Below, one piece after another: positions 1 to 9,668 of a stretch of DNA of 64,000 bases. The notes below the pieces were generated by a model. The model worked only from the letters and a program-made list of their open reading frames with translations, did no database searches and was not told the DNA's origin. The stretch comes from Achromobacter denitrificans NBRC 15125 (GTDB taxonomy: Bacteria; Pseudomonadota; Gammaproteobacteria; Burkholderiales; Burkholderiaceae_B). Where the stretch lies: the NCBI RefSeq assembly GCF_001571365.1, contig NZ_BCTQ01000033.1, positions 1 to 64,000 on the forward strand. Reading direction: 5' to 3'. How positions within the stretch are numbered: the stretch's first letter is position 1; each line of letters begins with the position of its first letter. The position numbers and the translations under genes are program-made.

Positions 1-570
1 TACCTTGACCTTCTTGATGTCCTTGCCCACGACCTTCAGGCCGTTGATGAAAGCCGCCGAAACCGTAATGGCCGTGCCGTGCTGGTCGTCGTGGAAGACG
101 GGAATCTTCATGCGCTCGCGCAGCTTGCGCTCGACGATGAAGCACTCAGGCGCCTTGATGTCTTCGAGGTTGATGCCGCCGAAAGTGGCTTCCAGGCCGG
201 CGATGATCTCGACCAGCTTGTCCGGGTCGGTCTCGTTGATTTCGATGTCGAACACGTCCAGGCCGGCGAATTTCTTGAACAGCACCGCCTTGCCTTCCAT
301 CACCGGCTTCGACGCCAGCGCGCCGATATTGCCCAGGCCCAGCACCGCCGTGCCGTTGGTGATCACGCCCACGAGATTGCCGCGGGCGGTGTAACGGAAC
401 ACATTGGCCGGATCGGCCACGATTTCTTCACAGGCCGCCGCGACGCCGGGGGAGTACGCCAGGGCCAGGTCGCGCTGGTTGGTGAGCTGTTTGGTCGGCG
501 TGACCGAGATTTTGCCGGGGCGGCCGTGCTCGTGGTATTCGAGGGCGGCTTTGCGAAGGTTGGCATCCAT
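1..570 (-). CDS. maeB: NADP-dependent malic enzyme, N-terminal part (truncated by window start)
   Basis: This is the first 190 residues of a malic enzyme, which oxidatively decarboxylates malate to pyruvate; the rest lies outside the window. The reverse-strand reading begins [16 protein letters not shown] and contains the malic-enzyme active-site features: Tyr39 in [10 protein letters not shown], Lys94 in the [18 protein letters not shown] block, and metal-ligand acidic residues in [11 protein letters not shown] (about 135-143) and FHDDQHGTA (about 159-167). The short DDQHGTA form is typical of the bacterial MaeB type, which often carries a C-terminal phosphotransacetylase-like domain; that part cannot be seen here. 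The NADP preference is inferred from the family. Identification is secure. Confidence 0.93.
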   Translation of the reverse strand, partial: MDANLRKAALEYHEHGRPGKISVTPTKQLTNQRDLALAYSPGVAAACEEIVADPANVFRYTARGNLVGVITNGTAVLGLGNIGALASKPVMEGKAVLFKKFAGLDVFDIEINETDPDKLVEIIAGLEATFGGINLEDIKAPECFIVERKLRERMKIPVFHDDQHGTAITVSAAFINGLKVVGKDIKKVKV

Positions 571-689
571 ATGGGCGGCTACTTGCTAGAGTGGAAACAC
601 AGGGAGGGAGGAATTCTATTCCGATGGCGCACGCCGCGATACCTCCGAAGCGCCCGCCGGCCCTTGCCCTCCAAGTTTACAAATTGTCG

Positions 690-1562
690 CTATTGCGCGG
701 TGAAAAAAACCGGAAATCGTCCGTCCGGATCGAACAGCCCCTTGACCCGCGCGTCCAGCCGCGTCGTCGCCAGCCCCGGCGCCTCGGGGGCGGGCGGCTG
801 CGGCGCCACGGGGGGAACCGCCGTCAGCGTAACGCTCTGCACCCAGGCCAGCGTGCCGCCATGGCCCAGCAGCAGGTGGGCCAGGTTTACGGTGGCGGGG
901 GCTTCGGGCTTGAGCGCGTCCAGCCGGTAGCGGCCCAGCCAGCGCTCGCCGTCCCGGGTGGCGAAGGCATCGCCGCCCGAGGCCAGCTGAAACAGCGCCG
1001 GCACCAGGCGCTGCACGGTGACGGAACGCAGGGGCTGGACGTCGGCCTCGCCAAAGGGACCCAGCGTTTCCTCGATGCCGTCCGCCAGCATCACGTCCAC
1101 CGTCAGCACGCCCGAATCGGCGCACCGCCCCGCCGCCCAGCGGGCGGGCGCGGCCAGCCATTCAGCCAGCGTCATCGCGTCGGGCAGGCCCGCGAACTGG
1201 CGCAGGCCGGCGTGCGCCAGCGCCGCCACCGGCACCCCGGGTTGGGCGCGCCAGCGCGGGGGCTCGCCCGCCAGGCGGACCAAACCCGCCAGCGCGGACG
1301 GATCCACGCTCAGGACCGGTCCGGAAGCGGCCTCGAAGGGCCCTTCGGCTCCCTCCAGCGCCAGGGCCACCCGGTACTCGGCGCACAGGGCGCGCGCGTG
1401 CGCCACGTCGGCGTCGCGCGCGGGGACGAGGACGGCGCGGCCGCCCTCGCCCAGGTCGCGGACGGTCCCCTGGCAGAGCAGGCCCAGGCGCTGCAGGAAC
1501 GCCGCCCAGGGGCTCTGGGCCGGCCGACGGCCGAGGAGGAAAGCGCGCCGGGATGGCTGCAT
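690..1562 (-). CDS. FAD-binding oxidoreductase-like protein
   Basis: A 290-residue protein. Residues about 35-65 resemble the opening of the PCMH/GlcE-type FAD-binding fold (AVLVPARDADVAHARALC), and the rest is compatible with a short GlcE-like subunit, but I see no clear catalytic motif. The start at MQPSRRAFLLGRR is chosen because the longer frame would run through the aminotransferase start region on the other strand. The N-terminus has an SRRAFL string resembling a Tat motif, but no hydrophobic stretch follows, so export is doubtful. It lies 119 bp upstream of maeB on the same strand and is divergent from the aminotransferase. Family assignment is tentative. Confidence 0.6.
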   Translation of the reverse strand: MQPSRRAFLLGRRPAQSPWAAFLQRLGLLCQGTVRDLGEGGRAVLVPARDADVAHARALCAEYRVALALEGAEGPFEAASGPVLSVDPSALAGLVRLAGEPPRWRAQPGVPVAALAHAGLRQFAGLPDAMTLAEWLAAPARWAAGRCADSGVLTVDVMLADGIEETLGPFGEADVQPLRSVTVQRLVPALFQLASGGDAFATRDGERWLGRYRLDALKPEAPATVNLAHLLLGHGGTLAWVQSVTLTAVPPVAPQPPAPEAPGLATTRLDARVKGLFDPDGRFPVFFTAQ

Positions 1563-1605
1563 GACTACAATTCCTTTTTCGCTACGAAACGCCTTCGAGA
1601 ATCCA

Positions 1606-2766
1606 ATGCCCCGCCTTGCCACTCGCACCAACGATTTCCTGACCTTCCAGGTAATGGAACTTTTCAAGCAGGCGCAAGCACTGCAGGCGGCCGGCAAGGA
1701 CATTATCAGCCTGGGCATCGGCGAACCGGACTTTACCGCGCCCCCCCAGGTCGTGGAAGCGCTGGAGCGCGCCGCCCGCGCCGGGCAGAGCGGCTACAGC
1801 CCGTCCGCCGGCCTGACCCCGCTGCGCGAAGCCATCGCCGGGTTCTACCATGAACAGTTCGGCGCCCGCGTCGATCCGTCCCGGGTCATCGTGACCGCAG
1901 GGGCCTCCGGCGCCCTGACGCTGGCCTGCGCCGCGCTGGTCAACAGCGGCGGCGAGGTGCTGATGCCCGACCCCTCCTACCCCGCCAACAGCAATTTCGT
2001 GCTGGCCGCGGGCGGCGTGCCCCGCTTGATCCCCAGCTCGGCGGAAAAGCGCTTCCAGCTGTCCGCCCAGGACGTCGCCCGACACTGGACGCCGGCCACC
2101 CAGGGCGTGCTGGTCGCCTCGCCCAGCAACCCGACCGGCACCTCCATCGACCATGGCGAGCTGGCCGAGCTGCTGGCGCAGGTCCGCGCCCGCGACGGCT
2201 TCGCCATCGTCGACGAGATCTACCTGGGCCTGTCCTATGAAGGGCAGCCGCGCTCGGCGCTGACGCTGGACGACGACGTCATCGTCATCAACAGCTTCTC
2301 GAAGTATTTCCACATGACGGGCTGGCGCCTGGGATGGATGATCGTGCCCCAGGACATGGTGGCCCCGGTGGAGAAGATCGCGGCCAGCCTGGCGATCTGC
2401 GCGCCCACGCTGGCCCAGCATGCCGCGCTGGCCTGCTTCACGCCCGCCGCCATGAAAACCTTCGAGCACCGCCGCGAAGCGTTCAAGCAGCGCCGCGACT
2501 ACCTGCTGCCGGAATTCGAGCGCCTGGGCATCCAGGTGCCGGTCAAGCCGGACGGCGCGTTCTATATCTACGCCGACATCGCCAACCTGGGAATGGACAG
2601 CGCCGCCTTCTCGCAGCGCCTGCTGCTGGAAGCGGGCGTGGCCGCCGTTCCCGGCCTGGACTTCGGCCCGGCCCACGGCCGGCACACCATGCGGTTCTCG
2701 TATGCAACGGGCCTGGACCGCCTGGAAGAAGCCGTGGCCCGCATGGGCAGCCTGTTGAAGCGCTGA
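1606..2766 (+). CDS. PLP-dependent class I/II aminotransferase
   Basis: A 386-residue fold-type I aminotransferase. It opens MPRLATRTNDFLTFQVMELF and shows the family's markers: SLGIGEPDF near the N-terminus, the ASPSNPTGT loop, DEIYLGLSYEG carrying the Asp that contacts the pyridine nitrogen, Lys233 in NSFSKYFHMTGWRLGW as the Schiff-base lysine, and a C-terminal MRFSYATG with the carboxylate-binding Arg. The subfamily resembles aspartate/aromatic or alanine-type aminotransferases; the amino-acid substrate cannot be told from sequence. An in-frame ATG at 1561 would add 15 residues; 1606 is preferred because homologous proteins of this type normally begin MPRLA. The upstream ATG would lie immediately on the divergent gene's start. 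Confidence 0.88.
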   Translation: MPRLATRTNDFLTFQVMELFKQAQALQAAGKDIISLGIGEPDFTAPPQVVEALERAARAGQSGYSPSAGLTPLREAIAGFYHEQFGARVDPSRVIVTAGASGALTLACAALVNSGGEVLMPDPSYPANSNFVLAAGGVPRLIPSSAEKRFQLSAQDVARHWTPATQGVLVASPSNPTGTSIDHGELAELLAQVRARDGFAIVDEIYLGLSYEGQPRSALTLDDDVIVINSFSKYFHMTGWRLGWMIVPQDMVAPVEKIAASLAICAPTLAQHAALACFTPAAMKTFEHRREAFKQRRDYLLPEFERLGIQVPVKPDGAFYIYADIANLGMDSAAFSQRLLLEAGVAAVPGLDFGPAHGRHTMRFSYATGLDRLEEAVARMGSLLKR

Positions 2767-2781
2767 GGGCCGGCAAAAGCA

Positions 2782-2810
2782 AAGGCGCGTCCCCGGGGGG
2801 AACGCGCCTT
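2782..2810. terminator. Hairpin between convergent genes
   Basis: Nine-bp arms AAGGCGCGT (2782-2790) and ACGCGCCTT (2802-2810) with a C/G-rich loop sit between the aminotransferase and the lytic transglycosylase stops. On the - strand the hairpin is followed by a short T-run (TTTTGCC), so it could end the transglycosylase transcript; on the + strand there is no T-run. Confidence 0.55.
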
Positions 2811-2832
2811 GCGGCCGCGGCATCGCAGCGGA

Positions 2833-3651
2833 TCAGTCGCGCGCCAGCGCGATTCCGGAAGCCAGCGCCAGGCGGCGGCGTTCGGCCTGCACCTTGGCGC
2901 CGTAGCCGTTGTCGTCCGGCCCGGTGGAGCCCACGTAACAGGCCAGGCCGCCATCCACGGAACCGCGGCGGTTGATGCAGTCGCGCAGGATCGTGGCGCC
3001 CACGCCGATGTTGGCGGCGGGGTCCAGCGCGGTCTTGCCGACGGCGTCGAACTTCTCCTGGTGCACGCTGGTCATCACCTGCATCAAGCCCTGGGCGCCC
3101 ACGTGGCTTTCCGCCAGCGGGTTGTAGCGGGATTCGATGGCGATCACGGCCAGAACCAGCAACGGATCCAGCTGCTTGTCGCGGCTGACCTTGTATACCG
3201 TGTTCAATAGCGGGCCGGTCGCGTCATAGGCAACCTTGTACTTGCGCGAGATATAGTTGCGCAGGGCTTCGGCCTGGGGGCCGGTCGCGGCATTGGCGAC
3301 GGGCTGCCTGGGCGGCGGGGCGACGCGCGCCGGCCCCAGCATGCCGGTGGCATTGCTGGCGGGAGCTTCGGGTATGGCCATGGCAATGGCCGACGACATG
3401 TCGGTACCCAGATCGGAACCCATATCCAGATCGGTACCGGCTTGCATGGACGAAGGCGCTAGGGCGGTCAACAAGGCTTTGTGCACCTGCAATGCCTGGT
3501 CGCGCAGTCCAGGCAGGGCAAATCCCATGCTTACCGTCACAATGACCGCAATGCCCAGATAAACGGAGCAAATGCGCAGGGATTCGGCAAGATATTGGTG
3601 CACTCCTTGGGCCATGCTCCTGAAGAGACTGGCCACTGACGCATCGGGCAT
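2833..3651 (-). CDS. Membrane-anchored lytic transglycosylase (SLT domain)
   Basis: A 272-residue protein predicted to cleave peptidoglycan in the periplasm. It has an N-terminal membrane segment (about residues 25-48, [20 protein letters not shown]), a low-complexity linker, and a C-terminal soluble-lytic-transglycosylase domain from about residue 130. The catalytic Glu lies in [14 protein letters not shown], followed by the family's GAQGLMQV and the [10 protein letters not shown] helix. It is divergent from ubiD, sharing a short intergenic region. No partner gene indicates a specialised role such as a secretion-system transglycosylase, so general wall remodelling is the default reading. Confidence 0.85.
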   Translation of the reverse strand: MPDASVASLFRSMAQGVHQYLAESLRICSVYLGIAVIVTVSMGFALPGLRDQALQVHKALLTALAPSSMQAGTDLDMGSDLGTDMSSAIAMAIPEAPASNATGMLGPARVAPPPRQPVANAATGPQAEALRNYISRKYKVAYDATGPLLNTVYKVSRDKQLDPLLVLAVIAIESRYNPLAESHVGAQGLMQVMTSVHQEKFDAVGKTALDPAANIGVGATILRDCINRRGSVDGGLACYVGSTGPDDNGYGAKVQAERRRLALASGIALARD

Positions 3652-3732
3652 AAAACCTCCTGCGTAAAAAAGAGGGAGTCAATGTTAACCTCTCTTTCTC
3701 CCCAAAATGTAACCAAATCGCCGGGATCTGTA

Positions 3733-5277
3733 GTGAAATACCGCGACCTTAGAGACTTCCTCGCCCAACTCGAACGCATGGGCGACCTCAAACGCATCGC
3801 CCCGCCGGTGTCCACCCGGCTGGAAATGACCGAGATTTCCGACCGCGTCCTGCGGGCGGAAGGCCCGGCGCTGCTGTTCGAGAACGCCGTGCACGACGGC
3901 CAGCAGGCGCAGATGCCGGTGCTGACCAATCTGTTCGGCACGCCGGCGCGCGTGGCGCGCGGCATGGGCGCGGACAACGTCAGCGCGCTGCGCGACATCG
4001 GCGAGCTGCTCGCCTCGCTGCGCGAACCCGAAGCGCCCCGCGGCCTGCGCGACGCGCTGGCCAAGGTGTCGATGCTGAAGTCGGCGCTGTGGGACATGAG
4101 CCCCAAGACCATCAAGAGCCCCGCGTGCCAGGAGATCGTCTGGGAAGGCAAGGACGTGGACCTGACGCGCCTGCCGATCCAGACCTGCTGGCCGGGCGAC
4201 GTGGCGCCGCTGCTGACCTGGGGCCTGGTGATCACGCGCGGCCCCAACGCCCGCCGCCAGAACCTGGGCATCTACCGCCAGCAGCTGCTGGGCCCCAACA
4301 AGCTGATCATGCGCTGGCTGTCGCACCGCGGCGGCGCGCTGGATTTCCGCGACCATGCCCTGGCCCATCCGGGCACGCCCTTCCCCATCGCGGTCGCGCT
4401 AGGCGCGGACCCGGCCACCACGCTGGGCGCGGTCACGCCCGTGCCGGACAGCCTGTCCGAATACCAGTTCGCCGGCCTGCTGCGCGGCTCGCGCACCGAA
4501 GTCGCGCAGGCGCTGGGCAGCAATCTGTCGGTGCCGGCCTGGGCCGAAATCGTGCTGGAAGGCCATCTGCTGCCGTCCTCCGACCCGCGCGCCATCCCCC
4601 CCGCGGTGCCCGAGGGCGTCAACCCGCCAGCCAACACCGATTACGAAATGGCGCTGGAAGGCCCTTACGGCGACCACACCGGCTACTACAACGAGCAGGA
4701 CTGGTTCCCCGTCTTCACGGTGGAGCGGATCACGATGCGGCGCAACCCCATCTACCACTCCACCTACACGGGCAAGCCGCCGGACGAACCCGCCGTGCTG
4801 GGCGTGGCGCTCAACGAGGTCTTCGTTCCCCTGCTGCGCCGCCAGCTGCCCGAGATCGTGGACTTCTACCTGCCGCCCGAGGGCTGCAGCTACCGCCTGG
4901 CCGTGGTGTCCATCCGCAAGCAGTATGCCGGCCATGCCAAGCGCGTGATGTTCGGCCTGTGGAGCATCCTGCGGCAGTTCATGTACACCAAGTTCATCGT
5001 GGTCGTGGACGAGGACATCAACCCGCGCGACTGGAAGGAAGTGGTGTGGGCCATGACCACCCGCATGGACCCGGTGCGCGACACCCTGCTGGTCGAGAAC
5101 ACGCCCATCGACTACCTGGATTTCGCTTCGCCGGTCTCCGGCCTGGGCGGCAAGATGGGCATGGACGCCACCAACAAGTGGCCCGGCGAAACCAATCGCG
5201 AATGGGGCACGCCCATCACGATGGACGCCGCGGTCAAGCAGCGCGTGGACGAACTGTGGGGGCAGCTCGGCCTGTAG
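3733..5277 (+). CDS. ubiD: 4-hydroxy-3-polyprenylbenzoate decarboxylase UbiD
   Basis: UbiD removes the carboxyl group from octaprenyl-hydroxybenzoate in ubiquinone synthesis, using prenylated FMN supplied by UbiX. The product is strongly conserved along its length with Escherichia coli UbiD, including [54 protein letters not shown] and the C-terminal [20 protein letters not shown]. The GTG at 3733 gives the usual [10 protein letters not shown] start (514 aa). An in-frame ATG at 3682 adds 17 residues and has a better Shine-Dalgarno (AGAGGGA five bases upstream), so the true start is uncertain. An intrinsic terminator follows at 5323-5355. Confidence 0.95.
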   Translation: MKYRDLRDFLAQLERMGDLKRIAPPVSTRLEMTEISDRVLRAEGPALLFENAVHDGQQAQMPVLTNLFGTPARVARGMGADNVSALRDIGELLASLREPEAPRGLRDALAKVSMLKSALWDMSPKTIKSPACQEIVWEGKDVDLTRLPIQTCWPGDVAPLLTWGLVITRGPNARRQNLGIYRQQLLGPNKLIMRWLSHRGGALDFRDHALAHPGTPFPIAVALGADPATTLGAVTPVPDSLSEYQFAGLLRGSRTEVAQALGSNLSVPAWAEIVLEGHLLPSSDPRAIPPAVPEGVNPPANTDYEMALEGPYGDHTGYYNEQDWFPVFTVERITMRRNPIYHSTYTGKPPDEPAVLGVALNEVFVPLLRRQLPEIVDFYLPPEGCSYRLAVVSIRKQYAGHAKRVMFGLWSILRQFMYTKFIVVVDEDINPRDWKEVVWAMTTRMDPVRDTLLVENTPIDYLDFASPVSGLGGKMGMDATNKWPGETNREWGTPITMDAAVKQRVDELWGQLGL

Positions 5278-5322
5278 GCCCGGCAGCCCGGCGCCCCGGC
5301 CGCATGCCGCCGGGATGCCCGC

Positions 5323-5355
5323 AAAAAAAAACCGCCGAAATGAAGGCGGTTTTTT
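5323..5355. terminator. Bidirectional intrinsic terminator
   Basis: The stem ACCGCC/GGCGGT (5331-5336 and 5345-5350) is flanked by an A-run on the left and a T-run on the right, so it reads as a Rho-independent terminator on both strands. It separates ubiD from the convergent yqjK-like gene. Confidence 0.85.
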
Positions 5356-5372
5356 GCTTGCCGGACGCGGAC

Positions 5373-5729
5373 TTACCGCGAGTCGCCGTCGCGGCGGGCG
5401 CCCTGCCAGGCCTTGAACAATTGCCAGCCGACAAAAGCGCCGCCGGCGATCTTCAAGAGCTTGGAGCGCTTCCCGCCGCGCATGATCATGGCGGACAGGG
5501 AAGAGCTGACGATGGGATAGCGCCGCGCCAGGCTGATCGCCTGCAAGGCCCAGCGGGACGCGTTGCCCGACGCGAGGCCGGGCAACAGGCTCCGGATGAG
5601 CGATGCCGGCTCCAGCTTGCGGCCGGTGGAGGCGATGCTCTGCGCCAGCGATTCGCGCTCGATGGCGGCGCGGGCGCGCAGCAGTTCGATGCGCACGGCC
5701 CGGTCGATGGTGGGAGACCTTTTCACCAT
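5373..5729 (-). CDS. YqjK-like small protein, last gene of a yqjD/E/K-type operon
   Basis: A 118-residue basic protein with a short hydrophobic stretch near the C-terminus (IAGGAFVGWQLFKAW). I do not recognise a domain with certainty; the YqjK-like label rests mainly on position. It starts 3 bp after the phage-holin-family gene, in the same order as yqjD-yqjE-yqjK in enterobacteria. The three genes are almost certainly co-transcribed. The function is unknown. Confidence 0.65.
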   Translation of the reverse strand: MVKRSPTIDRAVRIELLRARAAIERESLAQSIASTGRKLEPASLIRSLLPGLASGNASRWALQAISLARRYPIVSSSLSAMIMRGGKRSKLLKIAGGAFVGWQLFKAWQGARRDGDSR

Positions 5730-5732
5730 GCT

Positions 5733-6152
5733 TCAGCCCTCCTCGCGCCGGCGCGCCAGCGCTTCGTCGTCGTCGCTTTGCGCGTCGCGGACCCGTTCCA
5801 GCAGTTCCGCGTCGCGCGCCAGCTCTTCAAGCGTGGCGGAAAACGGCGGCGCGCCATAGACCAGGCCATGGCGGACGACCAGCAGCAACGCCACGCCGAC
5901 GATGCCGTAGAAGGCCGCCAGCAGGCCCAGGGCCAGGTAGCGGTCTTCGGTGGGCCAGAAGGCCACCGCCACCGTGACGGTGAAGACCAGGACGGCCAGC
6001 GTCAGGAAGAGCAAGGCGGCAAACGCCATGCCCAGGAGTTTGAGCAGGCGCGCCTTTTCGTCCGCGGCTTCCAGAGCCAGGAGTTCCAGGCGCGTGCGCA
6101 GCAGCCCGACCAGGCTGGACGCGATGCCGAATACGGATTTTCGTAGACCCAT
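5733..6152 (-). CDS. Phage holin superfamily (YqjE-like) membrane protein
   Basis: A 139-residue protein with two hydrophobic segments (about residues 37-61, LLGMAFAALLFLTLAVLVFT, and 72-94, LALGLLAAFYGIVGVALLLV). The N-terminal SLVGLLRTRLELLALEAADEK is characteristic of the YqjE/holin-3-6 family. The C-terminal tail is charged. It lies between a DUF883 gene and a yqjK-like gene. Despite the family name, there is no phage context; these proteins are chromosomal inner-membrane proteins of unclear role. Confidence 0.82.
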   Translation of the reverse strand: MGLRKSVFGIASSLVGLLRTRLELLALEAADEKARLLKLLGMAFAALLFLTLAVLVFTVTVAVAFWPTEDRYLALGLLAAFYGIVGVALLLVVRHGLVYGAPPFSATLEELARDAELLERVRDAQSDDDEALARRREEG

Positions 6153-6211
6153 GGCGCAATGGACGCCGGGCGGAAGACGGCAAGCGTCGTCCGCCCGGGT
6201 GTCCTGCCCTA

Positions 6212-6529
6212 TCAGCGGCGGCTGATCAGCAAGCCGAGCAGCAGGCCGGTCACGCCTGCAATGCCGATGGCTTGCCAGGGATTGTCATGCACGTAGTCGT
6301 CGGTGGCGCGGGCGGCCTTGCGGCCGCGCTCCAGCACGGCGTCCTGCGCTTCGTACAGGGCCTCGCGGGTGCGCTTCAGGGAAGACAGGGCGCGGTCGCG
6401 CAATTCGTTTGCCTTGTCGCCCGTGCTGCTGGCGGCTTCGCGCAGCAGGCTTTCCGCATCGTTCAGGCTGGTCTTGACACTGTCGATGAGTTTTTCTTTT
6501 GCGACGTCTTCGGATTTTCTCGTGGCCAT
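6212..6529 (-). CDS. DUF883 (YqjD/ElaB-like) membrane-tethered protein
   Basis: A 105-residue protein: a long amphipathic, probably coiled-coil helix (about residues 10-80), then a conserved VHDNPWQAIGIAG motif and a C-terminal membrane segment ending in GLLLGLLISRR. This is the DUF883 pattern. E. coli YqjD and ElaB, members of this family, sit in the inner membrane and bind ribosomes in stationary phase. It is the first gene of the operon with the holin-family and yqjK-like genes. A ribosome-linked role is transferred from the family and not shown here. Confidence 0.85.
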   Translation of the reverse strand: MATRKSEDVAKEKLIDSVKTSLNDAESLLREAASSTGDKANELRDRALSSLKRTREALYEAQDAVLERGRKAARATDDYVHDNPWQAIGIAGVTGLLLGLLISRR

Positions 6530-6612
6530 TTCTTGAGCTCCTGTTGTGTGTCCATGACGGAATCATCATACCAGCCGCCCTTTCCGCGGCATGGCGTGCT
6601 TGCTACCGGGTG

Positions 6613-7338
6613 CTACTTGATTTGCGTAATCTCAACGGCGGACTTGACGCCGCCCTGGTCGATGTCCTGCTTCATCACGAGGTTGACCGCCGGACAGTAC
6701 CAGTCCGTCACGGTGGTGTTCATGCCCGGGATGGGAATGGTCAGCCCCTGGAAGGTGGCCATGGTGGGATCGGAATTGCGGGTGTAGGTGATCGGATGGC
6801 AGGACTGCTTGCCCAGCGCCGTGTTCATCGAGGCTTTCTGCCCCACCGTCTTTTCGCCGATGCGCACCGTGGTGCTGGGCTGGCCGCCCACCGGCGCCTC
6901 CTTGCCGATCTTCAGGCGGAACGACGAGCCGGGCAGCTTCTGCCCGCTGTTGAGCTTGCCGTCATAGGCGAACAGGCCCAGCATGCGCAGGTCGAACTGG
7001 CCCTCGGAGGGGCGCGGCGCCTCGCCGGCGCTGGCATAGCGCAGGAAGGTGGCCTGGCCGCTCTTGACGGTCATGAGGTAGTCCAGCTTGGACTTGCCCG
7101 GGGGCAGGCCCGCGTAGCTGAAACTGGCGACGCCCTGGACGCGCGCGCGGCAGTTGTCCCCGTTCGTCTTGGTCACTTCGGCGAAGGTCAGGTCGGCGCC
7201 CAGCGCCAGGTTGCCCGTGCCGGTCAGCTGGACCGCGCCGCCGTCGTGCATGAACTGGGCGTCGCACACGCCGGCCTGCGCCAACGAGGCCGCCCCCAGC
7301 ATGCCCGCCGCCAAAACAAAGGATGCCGTTTTTCGCAT
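6613..7338 (-). CDS. Secreted hypothetical protein
   Basis: A 241-residue protein starting MRKTASFVLAAGMLGAASL with a signal peptide probably cleaved after LAQA (about residue 22). The mature part has four Cys residues (in GVCDAQ, DNCRAR, QSCHPI and DWYCPA), which could pair in the periplasm, and looks beta-rich. I recognise no family. An upstream in-frame ATG at 7356 would add six residues before the signal peptide; the shorter start gives a normal n-region. It is divergent from cysG, with about 245 bp between them. Confidence 0.7.
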   Translation of the reverse strand: MRKTASFVLAAGMLGAASLAQAGVCDAQFMHDGGAVQLTGTGNLALGADLTFAEVTKTNGDNCRARVQGVASFSYAGLPPGKSKLDYLMTVKSGQATFLRYASAGEAPRPSEGQFDLRMLGLFAYDGKLNSGQKLPGSSFRLKIGKEAPVGGQPSTTVRIGEKTVGQKASMNTALGKQSCHPITYTRNSDPTMATFQGLTIPIPGMNTTVTDWYCPAVNLVMKQDIDQGGVKSAVEITQIK

Positions 7339-7583
7339 CGTCACAAGCCACTCCATGAATCCGGAAAAAACCGTCCGCGCCTGGCGGGCGGCGGATGGTG
7401 GCTTGATACTACACCGTTGCCGCCCCCGGCGTATGTCGGAACGTGTCGGCCCGCGGGCTCGGAAAGCCGCGCTTGCCTAATAATTTCTGGGCATATGGAA
7501 TAAAGAAATCAAAAGTTGTGGGGATGAGGGCCCGTCCCTATGATCGAACGACATTTTCCCGGGCACGCCCGACGCTGGCACTC

Positions 7584-8999
7584 ATGAAGCTTTTCCCGAT
7601 TTTTGCCGATTTGAAAGACCGGCTCGTCCTGGTGGTGGGCGGCGGCGCGGTCGCCGAGCGCAAGACGCTCGCCCTGCTGGAAGCCTCGGCCGAGGTGGTC
7701 GTGGGCGCCCCGGACCTCACCCCGGCCCTGGCCGCCTTGGCCGCCGAGGGCCGCATCCGCCATCGGCCCGGCCGCTTCGATCCCGCCTGGCTGGACGAGG
7801 CCTGGCTGGTGGTCGCGGCCACCGACGACCGCGACGCCAACGCCGCCGTGTCCGAGGCGGCGCGGGCCCGGCGCATTTTCGCGAACGTGGTGGACGACCC
7901 GGAACTGTCGTCCTTCCAGGTGCCCTCCATCGTCGACCGCTCGCCGGTCATCGTGGCCATTTCCTCCTCCGGCGTGGCGCCCGTGCTCGCGCGCCGCGTC
8001 AGGGAACGCATCGAATCCCTGTTCGACCACACGCTGGGCCAATTGGCCGCCTTGGCCGCCCGCTACCGCAAGCCCATCCGCGCCAGCCATCCCGACCTGG
8101 GCGCGCGCCGCCGCTTCTACGACTGGCTGCTGGACGGCCCGGTGGCCGGCTTCCTGCGCCAGCAGCAGCCCGCCCAGGCGGAAGACGCGCTGGCCGCCGC
8201 CCTGGCGGCCCCGCTGGCGCCCGACGCCGGCAGCGTGGTGCTGGTCGGCGCCGGCCCCGGCGATCCCGGGCTGCTGACGCTCAAGGCCTTGCGCGCGCTG
8301 AACGAGGCCGACGTGATCCTGCACGACCGCCTGGTGAGCGACGAGATCATGTCGCTGGCGCGCCGCGACGCCGAGCGCGTGCCGGTGGGCAAGCTGCCCG
8401 GCGAAAACCATCACGCCACGCAGGCGCGCATCCACGGCCTGCTGGTAGAGCACGCGCGCGCCGGCCGCCGCGTAGTGCGGCTGAAGGGGGGCGACGCCTT
8501 CATCTTCGGCCGGGGCGGGGAGGAACTGGAGTATCTGCGCGCCCACGGCGTGCGCTACGAGGTGATCCCGGGCATTACCGCCGCGCTGGCCTGTGCGGCC
8601 TACGCCGGCATCCCGCTCACGCACCGGGAGCATGCCCAGTCCGTGCGTTTGATCACGGCGCATTGCCGCGAAGACGAGGACAACCTGGACTGGCCCGCCC
8701 TGGCGCGGGAAAAGCAGACCCTGGCCTTCTATATGGGCGTGGGGCAGCTGGACCTGCTGACCGGGCGCCTGCTGCGCCATGGCCGCGCGCCCGACACGCC
8801 GTTCGCGCTGATCGAAAACGGCAGCCGGCCCGAGCAGCGCGTGCTGTCCGGCCCGCTGGAGCGGCTGCCGGCGCTGGCCGCCGAACACGCCATCCGCTCC
8901 CCCGCCCTGCTGATCGTGGGCGAGGTCGCCGGGCTGGCGCCGCGGCTGCGGTGGTTCGGCCGGCACATCGACGGCGCGCCCGAGACCATCACGGCGTGA
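7584..8999 (+). CDS. cysG: Siroheme synthase (uroporphyrinogen-III methyltransferase / precorrin-2 dehydrogenase / ferrochelatase)
   Basis: A 471-residue fused enzyme making siroheme, the cofactor of sulfite and nitrite reductases. Residues about 1-205 form the NAD-binding dehydrogenase/ferrochelatase module ([19 protein letters not shown] near the start, then [18 protein letters not shown]). Residues about 218-460 form the SAM-dependent uroporphyrinogen methyltransferase ([51 protein letters not shown]). The length matches E. coli CysG (457 aa). [20 protein letters not shown] is the standard start; the frame is open further upstream but with no family similarity. No cys reductase genes are adjacent. 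Confidence 0.96.
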   Translation: MKLFPIFADLKDRLVLVVGGGAVAERKTLALLEASAEVVVGAPDLTPALAALAAEGRIRHRPGRFDPAWLDEAWLVVAATDDRDANAAVSEAARARRIFANVVDDPELSSFQVPSIVDRSPVIVAISSSGVAPVLARRVRERIESLFDHTLGQLAALAARYRKPIRASHPDLGARRRFYDWLLDGPVAGFLRQQQPAQAEDALAAALAAPLAPDAGSVVLVGAGPGDPGLLTLKALRALNEADVILHDRLVSDEIMSLARRDAERVPVGKLPGENHHATQARIHGLLVEHARAGRRVVRLKGGDAFIFGRGGEELEYLRAHGVRYEVIPGITAALACAAYAGIPLTHREHAQSVRLITAHCREDEDNLDWPALAREKQTLAFYMGVGQLDLLTGRLLRHGRAPDTPFALIENGSRPEQRVLSGPLERLPALAAEHAIRSPALLIVGEVAGLAPRLRWFGRHIDGAPETITA

Positions 9000-9000
9000 G

Positions 9001-9022
9001 GGGCGGCGCGTTCCGCGCCGCC
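9001..9022. terminator. U-poor hairpin between cysG and upp
   Basis: GGCGGCGCG and its complement (about 9002-9010 and 9013-9021) make a strong GC hairpin two bases after the cysG stop and just beyond the upp stop. Neither strand has a proper T-run, so it may act as a 3' end stabiliser and not as a classical terminator. Confidence 0.4.
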
Positions 9023-9029
9023 GCCGGCT

Positions 9030-9668
9030 TTATTCCGTCTTCTGCGTGGTGCCGAAGATGCGGTCGCCGGCGTCGCCCAGGCCCGGCATGATGTAGCCGT
9101 GTTCGTTCAGGCCGTCGTCGATGGACGCGGTATAGATATGCACGTCCGGGTGCTTGGCCAGCACGGTATCGATGCCGACCGGGGCGGCCACCAGCACCAG
9201 CGCGCGGATTTCCTTGCAGCCGGCGCGCTTCAGCAGGTCGATCGCGGCCACCATCGAGCCGCCGGTGGCCAGCATCGGATCCACGATCAGCGCCAGGCGC
9301 TGGTCCAGTTCGCCGACCAGGCGCTCCAGGTAGGTATGCGCCTCCAGCGTTTCCTCGTTGCGGGCCACGCCGACCACGCTGACCTTGGCGCCGGGGATCA
9401 GGCTGAGCACGCCGTCCAGCATGCCGATGCCGGCGCGCAGGATGGGCACCACGGTGACTTTCTTGCCGGCGATCTTCTCGACCTCGACCGAACCGCACCA
9501 GCCTTCGACCGTGGCGGGCGCCAGCGGCAGGTCCTTGGACGCCTCGTAGGTGAGCAGCGCGCCGACTTCCTGCGACAGTTCGCGGAAGCTCTTGGTGCTG
9601 AGGTCGGCGCGGCGCATGATCCCGAGCTTGTGGCGGATCAGCGGATGGCGGATTTCGTGCACGGGCAT
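9030..9668 (-). CDS. upp: Uracil phosphoribosyltransferase
   Basis: A 212-residue salvage enzyme that converts uracil and PRPP to UMP in the cytoplasm. Family markers are [12 protein letters not shown] at the N-terminus, [16 protein letters not shown], the PRPP-binding [11 protein letters not shown] (about 130-140), and the C-terminal [21 protein letters not shown] that closes over uracil. The start [16 protein letters not shown] has a GGAG about ten bases upstream. The gene is convergent with cysG and transcribed in the same direction as dacB upstream; the 172-bp gap to dacB suggests its own promoter. Confidence 0.97.
   Translation of the reverse strand: MPVHEIRHPLIRHKLGIMRRADLSTKSFRELSQEVGALLTYEASKDLPLAPATVEGWCGSVEVEKIAGKKVTVVPILRAGIGMLDGVLSLIPGAKVSVVGVARNEETLEAHTYLERLVGELDQRLALIVDPMLATGGSMVAAIDLLKRAGCKEIRALVLVAAPVGIDTVLAKHPDVHIYTASIDDGLNEHGYIMPGLGDAGDRIFGTTQKTE

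Noticed and set aside
4089-6146. A 685-codon open frame overlapping ubiD and the yqj-like genes
   Set aside because: It crosses several well-supported genes and a terminator, and has the Arg/Pro-rich composition of an out-of-frame reading.
5733-6152. Prophage remnant, because of the holin-family gene
   Set aside because: No other phage genes are nearby and the gene lies in a yqjD/E/K-type operon; the family name is historical.
7470-7583. CysB-type regulatory site in the AT-rich stretch before cysG
   Set aside because: The AT-rich block is real, but CysB sites are too degenerate to call from one sequence.
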